64,000 bases of DNA, from NCBI RefSeq assembly GCF_001050375.1, contig NZ_KQ130487.1, positions 154,698 to 218,697 on the forward strand, in the 5' to 3' direction. Source of the stretch: Catenovulum maritimum (GTDB lineage Bacteria > Pseudomonadota > Gammaproteobacteria > Enterobacterales > Alteromonadaceae). Within the stretch, counting starts at the first letter, position 1; each line of letters begins with the position of its first letter. Positions 54,988 through 64,000 of this stretch are shown in pieces. The notes beneath the pieces were generated by a model. The model was not told the origin of the DNA. It worked only from the letters and a program-made list of their open reading frames with translations, and searched no databases. Both the position numbers and the translations under genes were made by a program.

Positions 54988-56055
54988 ATGAACATTCTAT
55001 TTGTTGACTGGGCTTACAAAGGTGAGCAATATAATTTATCGACATTAAAAGAAAAAGCCGTTGGTGGTAGCGAGTCAACATTAATCAAAGTAGCGACTGA
55101 ACTTGCTAAAACACACAAGGTATTCGTTAATCAATATAACTGTGTTGAAAGCTATCAGGACCACGGTGTCCGATACATAAACAAAGCTGAGATGAATTCT
55201 CTCGCCAAAGACAACCAAATTGATGTCTGTATCGTAATGCGTAAAACAAAATTACTAAACCAATTTGTTGAACTATTCCAAGATGCGAAAATACTTTTAT
55301 GGGCTCATGATTTCTTATCCGCAAAAAATATGCTGCTAAATAAAAAGTATATTAAAAACCAAGTGAGGATCATCTCAGTATCTCTATCACATATGGGCCA
55401 TAGTGCGGCATCAGTGAGAAGTGACTTTAAAACAATTTCTAGTAAAAATGCATGGGTAAGGCCTGCAAATTGGCCAGTTAGCTATATTTACAATCCAATA
55501 GAAAATGATTTAAAACCAGATGACACCGAAGTAGATAAAAACAAATTAGTTTTTTTTAGCTCCCCACATAAAGGGTTATCTCAAGTTTTAGCACACTTTC
55601 AAGCAGCAAAAAAACAATTGCCAGATTTAAGGTTGTTAGTCGCTAACCCAGGATACAGGTTGAAAGCAGGAAAAAAAGCGCCAAATTTAGAACAACAATT
55701 AAACCAGCCTGGAGTTGAGTTAATTGGCGGGTTACCGCAACACGAGATAATTCAGCATGTACGTTCAGCATTATGTGTGTTTTACCCTCAATCAGTTTTC
55801 CCTGAAACCTTCGGTTTAATTTATGCCGAAGCACACGCAGTAGGCACCCCTGTACTGGCGCATGATTTCGGCTCTGCCTCCGAGTTATTATTACAAGACG
55901 AGCTTGTCGACGCGCACGACCAAAAGCAAGTTCTAGACAAACTGATCAATTGGCATAATGGCCATAGACCTAAAGTAGCATTAGATGAAAAGTTTAGAAT
56001 GGCAAATGTGATAGAAAACTGGCATCAATTATTAAACAGAGTAAATTATGACTAA
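54988..56055 (+). CDS. GT4-family glycosyltransferase
   Basis: This 355-residue retaining glycosyltransferase has the GT-B fold. KAVGGSESTLIKVATELA near residue 26 is the donor-site glycine loop. FFSSPHKGLSQVL near residue 190 and the C-terminal FPETFGLIYAEAHAVGTPVLA with its E-x7-E-like motif at about 272-290 mark the GT4 nucleotide-sugar site. It overlaps the next gene by eight bases (ATGACTAA), indicating translational coupling. Role: lipopolysaccharide core or O-chain assembly. Confidence 0.92.
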   Translation: MNILFVDWAYKGEQYNLSTLKEKAVGGSESTLIKVATELAKTHKVFVNQYNCVESYQDHGVRYINKAEMNSLAKDNQIDVCIVMRKTKLLNQFVELFQDAKILLWAHDFLSAKNMLLNKKYIKNQVRIISVSLSHMGHSAASVRSDFKTISSKNAWVRPANWPVSYIYNPIENDLKPDDTEVDKNKLVFFSSPHKGLSQVLAHFQAAKKQLPDLRLLVANPGYRLKAGKKAPNLEQQLNQPGVELIGGLPQHEIIQHVRSALCVFYPQSVFPETFGLIYAEAHAVGTPVLAHDFGSASELLLQDELVDAHDQKQVLDKLINWHNGHRPKVALDEKFRMANVIENWHQLLNRVNYD

Positions 56056-56824
56056 CCCTATTAACTTAAGTGCTGTGATTTTAACCCTAAATGAGGCCGA
56101 TAGAATAAAACCTTGTCTAGAAAGTTTACAGGAATTAGCTGACGAAATTTTAGTTTTAGATTGCGGAAGCCAAGACGATACTGTCAATATATGTAACCAA
56201 TATCCCAATGTAAATGTAGTAGAAACAGATTGGCCAGGTGAAGGTATACAACGACAACGTATGATAGACCTTAGCCGTGGGGAATGGCTGCTTTGGATTG
56301 ACGCGGACGAAAGGGTTTCGCCAGAATTAAAACAAGAAATTCAACAGAAACTCAGTAACACAACATCGAATGTTAATGCTTACGACATTAAGTGGTCCAC
56401 TATATACTTTAAGCAAGCCTGTATCTTTGGTGGTTTGGGTGATAGCCACATCCGCTTATTTAAGCGTTCAGATGCCCAATTTGATAAAGACCAACTCGTC
56501 CACCCAAAAGTGCACCTAAATAATAAAAAAGTAGAGACTTTAAAAGGTCGTTTGTTACATGAAAGTTTTCGAAATTATCAGCATTTACTCGCTAAGAATA
56601 TAGATTATTCACTTAGAGGTGCGCAGCAAAAAGTAAACAAAAATAAGTCAGCATCAATACCAGAGGCTCTACTTAGATCGCTGTGGAGATTCATTAAAGT
56701 TTATCTAATTGATCTGGGTATTTTAGATGGCCAGCGTGGCTTTTTAAATGCGGTAATGGCAGCTCAATATGTTTTTAATAAATATGCTGCGATCTGGGCA
56801 AGCAAACATACAAACCAGCTTTAG
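56048..56824 (+). CDS. GT2-family glycosyltransferase, WaaE/KdtX-like
   Basis: This 258-residue enzyme has the GT-A fold: SAVILTLNEADRIKPCLES at the N-terminus, ILVLDCGSQDDTV, the donor DxD region LLWIDADERVSPEL near residues 80-93, and the closing GFLNAVMAAQYVFNKYAA block. The pattern is that of WaaE-type transferases, which add a glucose to inner-core heptose of lipopolysaccharide. It overlaps the GT4 gene. The inner-core role is inferred from the family, not proven here. Confidence 0.9.
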   Translation: MTNPINLSAVILTLNEADRIKPCLESLQELADEILVLDCGSQDDTVNICNQYPNVNVVETDWPGEGIQRQRMIDLSRGEWLLWIDADERVSPELKQEIQQKLSNTTSNVNAYDIKWSTIYFKQACIFGGLGDSHIRLFKRSDAQFDKDQLVHPKVHLNNKKVETLKGRLLHESFRNYQHLLAKNIDYSLRGAQQKVNKNKSASIPEALLRSLWRFIKVYLIDLGILDGQRGFLNAVMAAQYVFNKYAAIWASKHTNQL

Positions 56825-56865
56825 TTTCAGGTAAAATCACTATTTTCATTTTTTATGGACTATAA

Positions 56866-57684
56866 ATGCCTCAATTAATCTCAGTAATTTTTACAACTTA
56901 TAACTCTATTGATTGGTTACAAAAAGTTCTTTGGGGCTTTGAATGTCAAACCGACCAAAATTTTGAAGTAATAATTGCTGATGATGGTTCGACGACGGAT
57001 ACTAAAGACTTCATCAATGCGTTTAAAAAGTCCTCGAAATTAAAAATAAAACACGTTTGGCATGAAGATAATGGCTTTCAGAAGTGCATTATTTTAAACA
57101 AAGCGATTACTGCGGCTGAAGGCAATTATCTGGTCTTTACTGATGGGGATTGCATTCCAAGAAAAGACTTTGTCAAAACGCATCGGGATTATGCTACTCC
57201 AGGTTACTTTTTATCTGGCGGCTACTTTAAGCTGCCAATGGAAACGAGTAAGGCAATTGCACAACAAGACGTTGCTTCTGGAGATGCCTTTGACATTAAC
57301 TGGTTAATGAAGAATGGTTACCCAGCTAAAGGTAAAAAATTAAGGTTAACCGCATCAGGTTTTCAAGCCAAATTATGTAATTGGTTAATTCCAACAGCAA
57401 AAACTTGGAATGGGCACAATGCTTCAGGTTGGAAAGCCGACATTATCAAGGTCAATGGTTTTGATGAACGGATGCAGTACGGTGGCGAAGATTGCGAGAT
57501 GGGCGATAGACTTAAATTCTCAGGGTTAAAAGTCAAACGAATACGATATTCCGCGATATGCGTCCATTTAGATCATGCTAGAGGCTATGTAAATCAAGCA
57601 ATGAAAGATAAAAACAAAGCGATTCGTAACGAAACTATAAAAGATAAAAAAACCTATACCCATTTTGGGATCAGCCAAGAATAA
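56866..57684 (+). CDS. GT2-family glycosyltransferase with 7C-type C-terminal domain
   Basis: This 272-residue enzyme has SVIFTTYNSIDWLQKVLWG at the N-terminus, VIIADDGSTTDT, the DxD motif in LVFTDGDCIPRKDF near residues 89-102, and a galactosyltransferase-like C-terminal domain with VNGFDERMQYGGEDCEM near residues 202-218. The last is typical of GT2 enzymes that act on lipopolysaccharide or surface glycans. It is 41 bases after the previous transferase and is the last gene of the cluster, convergent with the histidine kinase gene nine bases away. Confidence 0.92.
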   Translation: MPQLISVIFTTYNSIDWLQKVLWGFECQTDQNFEVIIADDGSTTDTKDFINAFKKSSKLKIKHVWHEDNGFQKCIILNKAITAAEGNYLVFTDGDCIPRKDFVKTHRDYATPGYFLSGGYFKLPMETSKAIAQQDVASGDAFDINWLMKNGYPAKGKKLRLTASGFQAKLCNWLIPTAKTWNGHNASGWKADIIKVNGFDERMQYGGEDCEMGDRLKFSGLKVKRIRYSAICVHLDHARGYVNQAMKDKNKAIRNETIKDKKTYTHFGISQE

Positions 57685-57692
57685 GCAAACTT

Positions 57693-59210
57693 TTATCGCG
57701 TTATCTCTAACGGCAGCTCAAGTGTGAAACAGCTGCCCTCTCCCACCTTACTTGTTACTTTAATCCGACCACCGAGTAAGGCTGCAAATTTTTGACAAAT
57801 GGCCAAGCCAAGTCCAGAGCCTTCGTATGCTTTAGAGTTTGCGTTTAACTCATGTTTGTTTGAATGAGAAACTTGCCTAAACTCGTCGAAAATAGACTCT
57901 AGCTTATCCTTATCTATTCCACCGCCTGTATCTTTAACGTCCACCTCGAAATTGAAATCTGTTAATCTATAGTCAATCGAGATTGTTCCATTTTGGGTAA
58001 ACTTACAAGCGTTGCTTAATAAATTGATCAATATTTGTTCTAATTTTGCTTTATCACTTTCAACAAATAACTCTAATGTGTTTTGCGGTCCAACCAATAA
58101 ATTTTGATTTTTATCCAGCATAGGCGTAACAACATCAATGGCAGTATTGATAGACTGTTTTAAATCTAACGGCTTTAGATCTATCTCCATTTTTCCAGCT
58201 TCAACTTTTGATAACTCCAATATACTATTAATGAGTGCTAGTAACCGGTCTGAGTTACGTTGAACTTTCTCTAAATCTGAAACAAAATTATCATGTCCTT
58301 CTAACTCCATCTCTTCTCGAATCAAATCTATATAACCAATGATAGCTTGAATAGGTGTTCTTAGTTCATGGGTCACATTGGCCAGAAAAACAGATTTATG
58401 CCTAGAAGCGGTTAATGCAGCATCTCTGGCGGCTAGCAACTCTTTAGTTCGCTGTAACACTTCCACTTCTAGTTGATCTCTGTGCAACCTAAGTTCTTCA
58501 TCTTGATCGTCTAGCGCTCGCATCATAGCGTTATAAGCTTGAGCCATACGACGAATTTCTTTCGGTCCCTCCGGGCTACACTGGATATGCAAACCCGATT
58601 TTTCGGATTCATACATGACACTCGCTAACCCAGAAATAGGTTGAGTGAATTTTGAAATAGCCCAATTAATCACAATCACAAGTAAAATGATGGTAATTGT
58701 GCTGATGACGAATATGGAAATAAATATAGTTTGTTGCGCAGAGTTAATATTGGTTTTGCTAATTTGGCTGACCACATAAAAAGGGTTGCCATCTTGATCC
58801 TTTACCTGCTGTTTAAAATAGAGGTAATTCAAGCTTTCTAAATAATCATTATCCGCGATGCTGACTAACTGTTTAATTTTAAATTGAGTATATAGTTTCT
58901 CAGCCAATAAATTATAGTTTTTATCATAGATAGCTGCGCCGACTAAATCTGGGCTCTTAAGACTTTTCCAAATGTGTTCAAGCTCAATTGTATTCTGCTC
59001 TAGCTGAAGCTTAATTTGCTCCGTAAGTTCAGTCGTGGTGAGTCTTGCATCATTGATAATATAACTTTCTAATTTTTGACTTGCTAAATAGGCAGAAACA
59101 AAACTGCCAAACGCACATAAGGGCACAATACTCACGATAATAATAATGAGTAGCTGGCGTCGAAAACTCATATTGAGCCCAAAGAAATGCTTAATAAAAA
59201 CTTTTAACAT
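57693..59210 (-). CDS. Membrane sensor histidine kinase
   Basis: This 505-residue protein has one transmembrane helix near residues 20-43, a periplasmic sensor of about 110 residues, a second helix near 160-185, and a HAMP domain. A coiled coil (residues about 235-265) leads to a HisKA domain with the phospho-accepting His in ANVTHELRTPIQAIIGY near residue 280. An HATPase domain with N, G1, F and G2 boxes follows (LINLLSNACKFT, DVKDTGGGI, GSGLGLAICQKF). No receiver domain or response-regulator gene is adjacent, so the partner is elsewhere. The ATG at 59210 lacks a clear ribosome-binding site; an internal Met at residue 14 is an alternative. Confidence 0.92.
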   Translation of the reverse strand: MLKVFIKHFFGLNMSFRRQLLIIIIVSIVPLCAFGSFVSAYLASQKLESYIINDARLTTTELTEQIKLQLEQNTIELEHIWKSLKSPDLVGAAIYDKNYNLLAEKLYTQFKIKQLVSIADNDYLESLNYLYFKQQVKDQDGNPFYVVSQISKTNINSAQQTIFISIFVISTITIILLVIVINWAISKFTQPISGLASVMYESEKSGLHIQCSPEGPKEIRRMAQAYNAMMRALDDQDEELRLHRDQLEVEVLQRTKELLAARDAALTASRHKSVFLANVTHELRTPIQAIIGYIDLIREEMELEGHDNFVSDLEKVQRNSDRLLALINSILELSKVEAGKMEIDLKPLDLKQSINTAIDVVTPMLDKNQNLLVGPQNTLELFVESDKAKLEQILINLLSNACKFTQNGTISIDYRLTDFNFEVDVKDTGGGIDKDKLESIFDEFRQVSHSNKHELNANSKAYEGSGLGLAICQKFAALLGGRIKVTSKVGEGSCFTLELPLEITR

Positions 59211-59305
59211 CGATTGTAAATCACTGAAAGTTGATAATTTTTGCTTATGTCACTAAGGATCGTCTACAATCCGCGGTAATACAACTCTATCACTACATTT
59301 ATTAC

Positions 59306-61318
59306 ATGAAATTAAACCCAGGACAAGCCGAAGCTGTTAGTTACGTAACAGGCCCTTGCCTCGTACTTGCGGGTGCGGGAAGTGGTAAAACACGTGTGAT
59401 CACCAATAAAATTGCACACCTAGTCACTAATTGTGGCTACAAGGCAAATCAAATTGCAGCGGTTACTTTTACCAATAAAGCAGCAAAAGAAATGCGTGAG
59501 CGAGCAAGTGCAACTTTACCAAAAGGTAGTGGTCGAGGTCTAATGGTTTCAACCTTCCACACTCTGGGGTTAAATTTAATTAAGCGCGAATATAAAACGC
59601 TCAACATCAAACCTGCTTTCAGCTTGTTTGATGATCAAGATACCCTCGCATTGCTAAAACAACTAACAGAAAAGGCTCTAGACGGAGATAAAGATAAACT
59701 CGCCACTTTGCAAAGGAAAATATCGAGCTGGAAGAATGACTTAATTTTACCCGAACAAGCCATAGCGCAATCCCAAATGGATACTGATAAGTTTTATGCC
59801 CAGTGTTATCAGGCCTATGTAAAACAACTATCTGCTTACAATGCATTCGATTTTGACGATCTTATACTCGTACCAACTCTACTGCTCAAGAATAACGAAG
59901 AAGTAAGAAATAGATGGCAGCGAAAAATTAGATACCTGCTGGTAGATGAATATCAAGATACCAACACCAGTCAATATGAATTTGTAAAACAGTTAGTCGG
60001 CACCCGAGGCTTATTTACAGTGGTAGGTGATGACGATCAATCTATATATAGTTGGCGCGGAGCCAAGCCACAAAATCTAGTTTTACTCCAAACCGATTTT
60101 CCGCGTTTAAAGTTAATAAAACTAGAACAAAACTATCGCAGTGTTCAATGTATTCTAAACGCGGCCAATGTTTTAATTGCAAACAATCCGCATGTTTATG
60201 ATAAGTCATTATTCAGTGAAATGGCTTATGGCGAGCCAATCAAAGTCTTATTTGCCAAAAATGAAGAAAATGAAGCCGAAAAAGTTATTTCCGAATTAAT
60301 TGCGCATAAATACATGCGTAAAAGTAAATTCAAAGACTATGCAATTTTATACCGAGGCAATCATCAGTCTCGGGTTTTTGAAAAAACGTTAATGACCAAT
60401 AGAATCCCTTACAAAATAAGTGGCGGCACTTCCTTTTTCGCTCGTAGCGAGATAAAGGATATAATGGCGTATCTAAGGTTAATGACAAACCCGGATGATG
60501 ATAATGCCTTTCTACGTATTGTAAATGTGCCTAAAAGGGAAATAGGCCCAGCAACTTTAGAAAAACTAGGCACGCTAGCAAATAGCCGTCATATCAGCTT
60601 ATTTGAAGCTAGCTTTGAGACGCTGGCATTGAGTAATGCGATATCTGAAAAGAAGCTAACGACTTTACAAGGCTTCACTCGCTGGTTAGTCGAACTTGAA
60701 GATAGAAGTGAAAGAGGCAGTCCTATTGAAGCCGTTCGCGACTTGATAAAAGGCATTCGCTACGAAGCTTACCTTTATGAAACCTCTCCAAGCGGCAAAG
60801 CTGCCGAAATGAGAATGAAGAATGTTAGCCAATTATTTAAATGGATAACCGACATGCTCGAAGGGGATGCAGATAACGAACCTCTAACCTTAAAAGAAGC
60901 TGTAGCTAAACTGACTTTAAGAGACATGATGGAAAGAGGCGAAGAAGAAAGTGAAGCCGATCAAGTCCAGCTAATGACATTACACGCCTCTAAAGGTCTA
61001 GAATTTCCATTTGTATTTTTAGTCGGTGCAGAAGAGGGTTTACTGCCACACCAATCAAGCATAGATGAAGGCAACATAGAAGAAGAGAGACGCTTAGCTT
61101 ATGTTGGTATCACCCGAGCTCAAAAAGAATTGATCTTCACCTTAGTAAAAGAACGTAGACAATTTGGCGAAATGGTACGCCCTGAACCGAGTCGATTCCT
61201 GTACGAACTGCCTCAGGAAGACTTAAACTGGGAAGTAAAAAAAGCTAAGGTGTCGGAAGAGGTGCGAAAAGAACAAGGCAAAGCTCATATTGCTAACTTA
61301 CGCGATTTGTTAAAATGA
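59306..61318 (+). CDS. rep: ATP-dependent DNA helicase Rep
   Basis: This 670-residue superfamily 1A helicase (Escherichia Rep: 673) moves 3' to 5' on DNA, helps replication forks pass protein blocks and supports restart. The start [18 protein letters not shown] is typical. Motif [10 protein letters not shown] is near residues 22-30, Ia in [12 protein letters not shown], motif [12 protein letters not shown] near 214-223, motif [18 protein letters not shown], and motif V/VI in [17 protein letters not shown] and [16 protein letters not shown] chose the ATG at 59306; a 25-codon upstream extension is not conserved. Its 3' end overlaps the convergent GGDEF/EAL gene by 34 bases. Confidence 0.97.
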   Translation: MKLNPGQAEAVSYVTGPCLVLAGAGSGKTRVITNKIAHLVTNCGYKANQIAAVTFTNKAAKEMRERASATLPKGSGRGLMVSTFHTLGLNLIKREYKTLNIKPAFSLFDDQDTLALLKQLTEKALDGDKDKLATLQRKISSWKNDLILPEQAIAQSQMDTDKFYAQCYQAYVKQLSAYNAFDFDDLILVPTLLLKNNEEVRNRWQRKIRYLLVDEYQDTNTSQYEFVKQLVGTRGLFTVVGDDDQSIYSWRGAKPQNLVLLQTDFPRLKLIKLEQNYRSVQCILNAANVLIANNPHVYDKSLFSEMAYGEPIKVLFAKNEENEAEKVISELIAHKYMRKSKFKDYAILYRGNHQSRVFEKTLMTNRIPYKISGGTSFFARSEIKDIMAYLRLMTNPDDDNAFLRIVNVPKREIGPATLEKLGTLANSRHISLFEASFETLALSNAISEKKLTTLQGFTRWLVELEDRSERGSPIEAVRDLIKGIRYEAYLYETSPSGKAAEMRMKNVSQLFKWITDMLEGDADNEPLTLKEAVAKLTLRDMMERGEEESEADQVQLMTLHASKGLEFPFVFLVGAEEGLLPHQSSIDEGNIEEERRLAYVGITRAQKELIFTLVKERRQFGEMVRPEPSRFLYELPQEDLNWEVKKAKVSEEVRKEQGKAHIANLRDLLK

Positions 61319-63888
61319 TTTTCAAGCTGAAGGTTTAGGCCTTCAGTATTTTGAATATGCTTGCCCTGCGCGAATAAACAGCCGATTTGGTTAGCGTTGG
61401 CCAACATCTGCTCATTTTCAATCCCTTCGGCAATCGTAATGTAACCCACTTGCTGACCAATCTGGACTATATGTTCAGCATATCTTTGTTTTTGTACCGA
61501 GGTCGTAATGGATTTAATCAAGCTTTGGTCTAATTTCACAAAATCAATATCGGCATTAAACAGCAGTGACATAGCACCAGCAGCAGCGCCAAAGTCATCA
61601 ATTGCAATTCTAACCCCTAATTCACTTAACTGAGCAAAAGCAGTAATAACCTTATCAACCTCAGTTAAAGACAGCTCACTAAACTCCAAAATTAAGTGAT
61701 GTAAATTTACTTTAGATTGATTCAGATAAATAAGTAATTGATTAAACTTTTGGCCATCTAATAAAACTTTACCCGATATATTCACTGAAACTAGATACTT
61801 ATTAGCTTGATTTTTAGCATTTTCAAGATAGTTACAAGCTTGCTCTAATGCGAGTAAATCGATATCGAAAATAAGGCCTGTATCATAAGCTAGTTGTAAG
61901 AAATCTTTAGGTTTAAGTTTCCCCTTAACTGGGTGAGGCCAACGCACTAAAGCTTCTATCGCAACGATTTCATCACTTGATACATTAATGATAGGTTCAA
62001 ATTCAAATTCAAATTGATTTTCTTTTAATGCTCTACGTAAATCTGTCTCTAGCTCCAACTGTGCAATTAAAGCTTGATGAAGGCTCTCATCAAACACTAT
62101 GTAGCGTCCCCTGCCTAAGTTTTTAGCTTGATACATAGCTGCATCAGCATCACGCAAAACATCTGCTGGACGCTGATATTTATATTCAGACCCTGTAATG
62201 CCAATACTACAACCGGCATAAATCTCATGTTCATCGATAAAGAAGCTGACATTTAAAGCGTCAATAATATTTTGTGCGACGGTTTCAGGATCATGTATGG
62301 AGCTTTTACCCTGGAGTAAGATGACAAATTCATCACCGCCTAACCTAGCCAATATGTCTTTATGATGCAGACAATCACTGATTCTTTGACTCACTTCAAC
62401 TAAGAACTTATCTCCTGTTAAATGGCCAAATGTGTCATTGATTAATTTAAATCTATCTAAGTCGATAAATAAAACACTAAATAAAAAGTCGGGATCTTGC
62501 TTACTCCGCCCTACCGTATGCATGAGCTTGCGATTAAACAATTGTCTGTTGGGCAAACCTGTCAAGCTATCATGATTTGCATCATGGTATAGCTGTGCTT
62601 GCACTTTTTTTCGTGCTTCAATTTGTTGGTGTAAATCCGAATTAACCAAATTAAGCGCTTCTGTTCTTTGTAGCACTAACTTTTCTAATTCTTGATTTGA
62701 TCTATGCAGTGTTTGTTGCGCATGCCACTTATCGATTATTACACTGAAGTGGTTAGACACATATTCCAGTAGTTCAATATGATGACTATCGAAATGTGAT
62801 GTCTGCGTATTTCTGAGCATAGCCAATAAAGCGACTCTATTGCCATCTATATTGATCGGCGCGGCTAACCAAGAATAGTCTTGTATGTGATTGATCTGAC
62901 TATCAGATAAATGTAATACCTTTAACTCTGCTAATTTTTTACAATCTGTCCCTTCCAGTAATAAAGTGCAAGGATCAATTAACAGATAATCGTGCACACT
63001 TCTATATGCTGCTACATGCCCTGTCAAATCGACAGGCGGATCTGAATTAAAAACCTCCCAGACCGCAGACTGGCGATTAAATATTGTGACATATTGAGCG
63101 TCTACTTTAATTAATTGACTAAGCACTAAACTAAATTCAGTTAATAAAGAATCAAACGGTAATGAGAAATCATGTCTTTCTGTTAAATCGAGCAATAACT
63201 TTTGCGCTTGTTGAAAGTTCTCTTTTTGTAGTATCTCAGACTTCAAGCCAACATTTGCTTTATGTAACGCAAGTGTGCGGCTTTTAATTTCGCTTTCGAG
63301 CAACTGCTTTTGCTCAACTCTATCAATTGCATGAATAATATGTTGTGAAACAAACTGCAAAATAGCGAGATCTTGAGCGCTAAACTCTAAATCAGTTTGG
63401 TAGCTTTGTACAACTAGAGCGCCTACAACGAGTCCGTTTCTCGTTAATGGTACGCCTATCCAAGAATGAGCTCGACTGCCAATTTCAATAACCTCTCCTT
63501 CTTCAACTAATTGGTTAAATTTGGCTTGATCACATAAAAGAGGCGCTTTATTCCTTAGCACATAACCAGTCAGGCCAAACTCAATGACACCATTAGGTAG
63601 GTTCAATTTTTGATTTGGTTTGCTTAAATCAGAATAGTAAGGGATCTCTAGCTTTTGCGTAATTGGATCGCGGATCACTAAATATAAATTAGGTGCGAGC
63701 ATCAGCTCTGAAATAATCAAATGGATTTTATGATAGAAAGTATCTATGTCTATATCTGCACTCGATAGCTCAGCAATAGACAATAAAGTCTTTTGTACAT
63801 GTTCAGCTTGCTTTCTCAATCTGAGCAATTTTTTTAATTGCTTCTTTTTATCTAAACCGATAGTAGAAAGTTTTTTATGGCTACTCAC
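61285..63888 (-). CDS. GAF/GGDEF/EAL cyclic-di-GMP protein
   Basis: This 867-residue soluble protein has two GAF-like sensor regions (about residues 35-195 and 240-390) joined by coiled coil, then GGDEF (about 430-595) and EAL (about 610-860) domains. GGDEF is intact ([13 protein letters not shown]) but the I-site position reads HHKD. EAL keeps its motif in EALVRW, with SVNISG, LEFSEL, IDDFGAA, FVKLDQ and TIAEGIE; the loop after DDFG (AAAGAMS) departs from the usual T-G-Y-S-S, which may weaken activity. The GTG start at 63888 overlaps the stop of an upstream ORF. It is convergent with rep. Confidence 0.92.
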   Translation of the reverse strand: MSSHKKLSTIGLDKKKQLKKLLRLRKQAEHVQKTLLSIAELSSADIDIDTFYHKIHLIISELMLAPNLYLVIRDPITQKLEIPYYSDLSKPNQKLNLPNGVIEFGLTGYVLRNKAPLLCDQAKFNQLVEEGEVIEIGSRAHSWIGVPLTRNGLVVGALVVQSYQTDLEFSAQDLAILQFVSQHIIHAIDRVEQKQLLESEIKSRTLALHKANVGLKSEILQKENFQQAQKLLLDLTERHDFSLPFDSLLTEFSLVLSQLIKVDAQYVTIFNRQSAVWEVFNSDPPVDLTGHVAAYRSVHDYLLIDPCTLLLEGTDCKKLAELKVLHLSDSQINHIQDYSWLAAPINIDGNRVALLAMLRNTQTSHFDSHHIELLEYVSNHFSVIIDKWHAQQTLHRSNQELEKLVLQRTEALNLVNSDLHQQIEARKKVQAQLYHDANHDSLTGLPNRQLFNRKLMHTVGRSKQDPDFLFSVLFIDLDRFKLINDTFGHLTGDKFLVEVSQRISDCLHHKDILARLGGDEFVILLQGKSSIHDPETVAQNIIDALNVSFFIDEHEIYAGCSIGITGSEYKYQRPADVLRDADAAMYQAKNLGRGRYIVFDESLHQALIAQLELETDLRRALKENQFEFEFEPIINVSSDEIVAIEALVRWPHPVKGKLKPKDFLQLAYDTGLIFDIDLLALEQACNYLENAKNQANKYLVSVNISGKVLLDGQKFNQLLIYLNQSKVNLHHLILEFSELSLTEVDKVITAFAQLSELGVRIAIDDFGAAAGAMSLLFNADIDFVKLDQSLIKSITTSVQKQRYAEHIVQIGQQVGYITIAEGIENEQMLANANQIGCLFAQGKHIQNTEGLNLQLENHFNKSRKLAI

Positions 63889-64000
63889 TTATTCTGATAC
63901 CTAATTTGTTTTTATACGCAATTAATCCAAGAAACACAGATTGACCCATAAAGCTTAGAAGAAGCTCAGCATTCAACAAGTTTAATTGCTTTTTTTGAAG
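63881..64000 (-). CDS. C-terminal end of an upstream ORF, rest outside window
   Basis: A frame is open from the right edge to a TAG at 63881-63883, giving 39 residues that end in [16 protein letters not shown]. Its stop overlaps the GTG start of the next gene (GTGAGTAG), which looks like translational coupling. The piece is too short to identify. Confidence 0.4.
   Translation of the reverse strand, partial: LQKKQLNLLNAELLLSFMGQSVFLGLIAYKNKLGIRISE

Noticed and set aside
59231..59305. 25-codon extension of Rep
   Set aside because: Rep proteins begin at the MKLNPGQ motif. The extension lies in the divergent promoter region shared with the histidine kinase.
1..64000. tRNA, rRNA, prophage, integrase or complete insertion sequence
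   Set aside because: I looked for cloverleaf-like elements, transposase and integrase motifs and found none that could be supported. The only mobile-like sequences are the two 165-bp elements.

Overview
The window reads as chromosomal DNA of an AT-rich marine gammaproteobacterium of the Alteromonadales type; Catenovulum or a close relative is my best guess, made from gene content and not from a database search. Support comes from the Escherichia-like but divergent housekeeping proteins (Rep, PpnN, IlvC/IlvY, EpmA/EpmB/EF-P, PrmA, QueF/Syd, SelO), from the many chemotaxis and cyclic-di-GMP proteins, and from short intergenic repeats. I see no rRNA, tRNA, CRISPR array, prophage or complete insertion sequence.

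Layout. 1-2104: start of a large cadherin-like surface lipoprotein that runs off the left edge. 2400-7962: moeA, a membrane chemoreceptor, a LysR regulator, grxD and sodB. 8264-14030: the stress module prkA(yeaG)-yeaH-spoVR(ycgB), then prmA. 14081-15137: three small proteins of unknown role, one resembling YjfB-type motility proteins. 15260-18054: the EF-P beta-lysylation set epmB/efp/epmA. 18309-25119: a Kef-type antiporter, two GGDEF proteins, a small coiled-coil protein, syd and queF. 25516-30482: ppnN, a short-chain dehydrogenase, an HDOD-like protein and an NAD-type isocitrate dehydrogenase. 30608-31717: a candidate attenuator (30-codon leader ORF plus terminator) before an EamA transporter. 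32076-33948: a tpiA-fbaA pair. 34281-37258: a persulfide/sulfite module (persulfide dioxygenase, two YeeE/YedE half-transporters, a BigR/SqrR-like repressor, and a divergent TauE/SafE exporter) with strong palindromes in the divergent promoter region. 37284-42076: a soluble chemoreceptor with seven tandem PAS domains, and a potassium channel. 42402-49723: a small secreted protein, malic enzyme, a secreted nuclease, a 7TM/PAS/GGDEF/EAL protein, a small DUF3630-like protein and selO. 49769-52332: ilvY/ilvC. 52415-57684: a six-gene glycosyltransferase cluster, probably for lipopolysaccharide or capsule. 57693-64000: a sensor histidine kinase, rep, a GAF/GGDEF/EAL protein and the tail of one more ORF.

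How it fits together. Signal transduction stands out: two chemoreceptors, four GGDEF proteins (two with EAL), one histidine kinase and three LysR/ArsR regulators. Complete functional sets are EF-P modification, the PrkA-YeaH-SpoVR stress operon, reactive-sulfur detoxification and IlvY-controlled IlvC. The least explained signals are the attenuator-like leader upstream of the EamA transporter, a pair of near-identical 165-bp MITE-like elements in opposite orientation, several perfect palindromes between genes, and the sevenfold PAS array.
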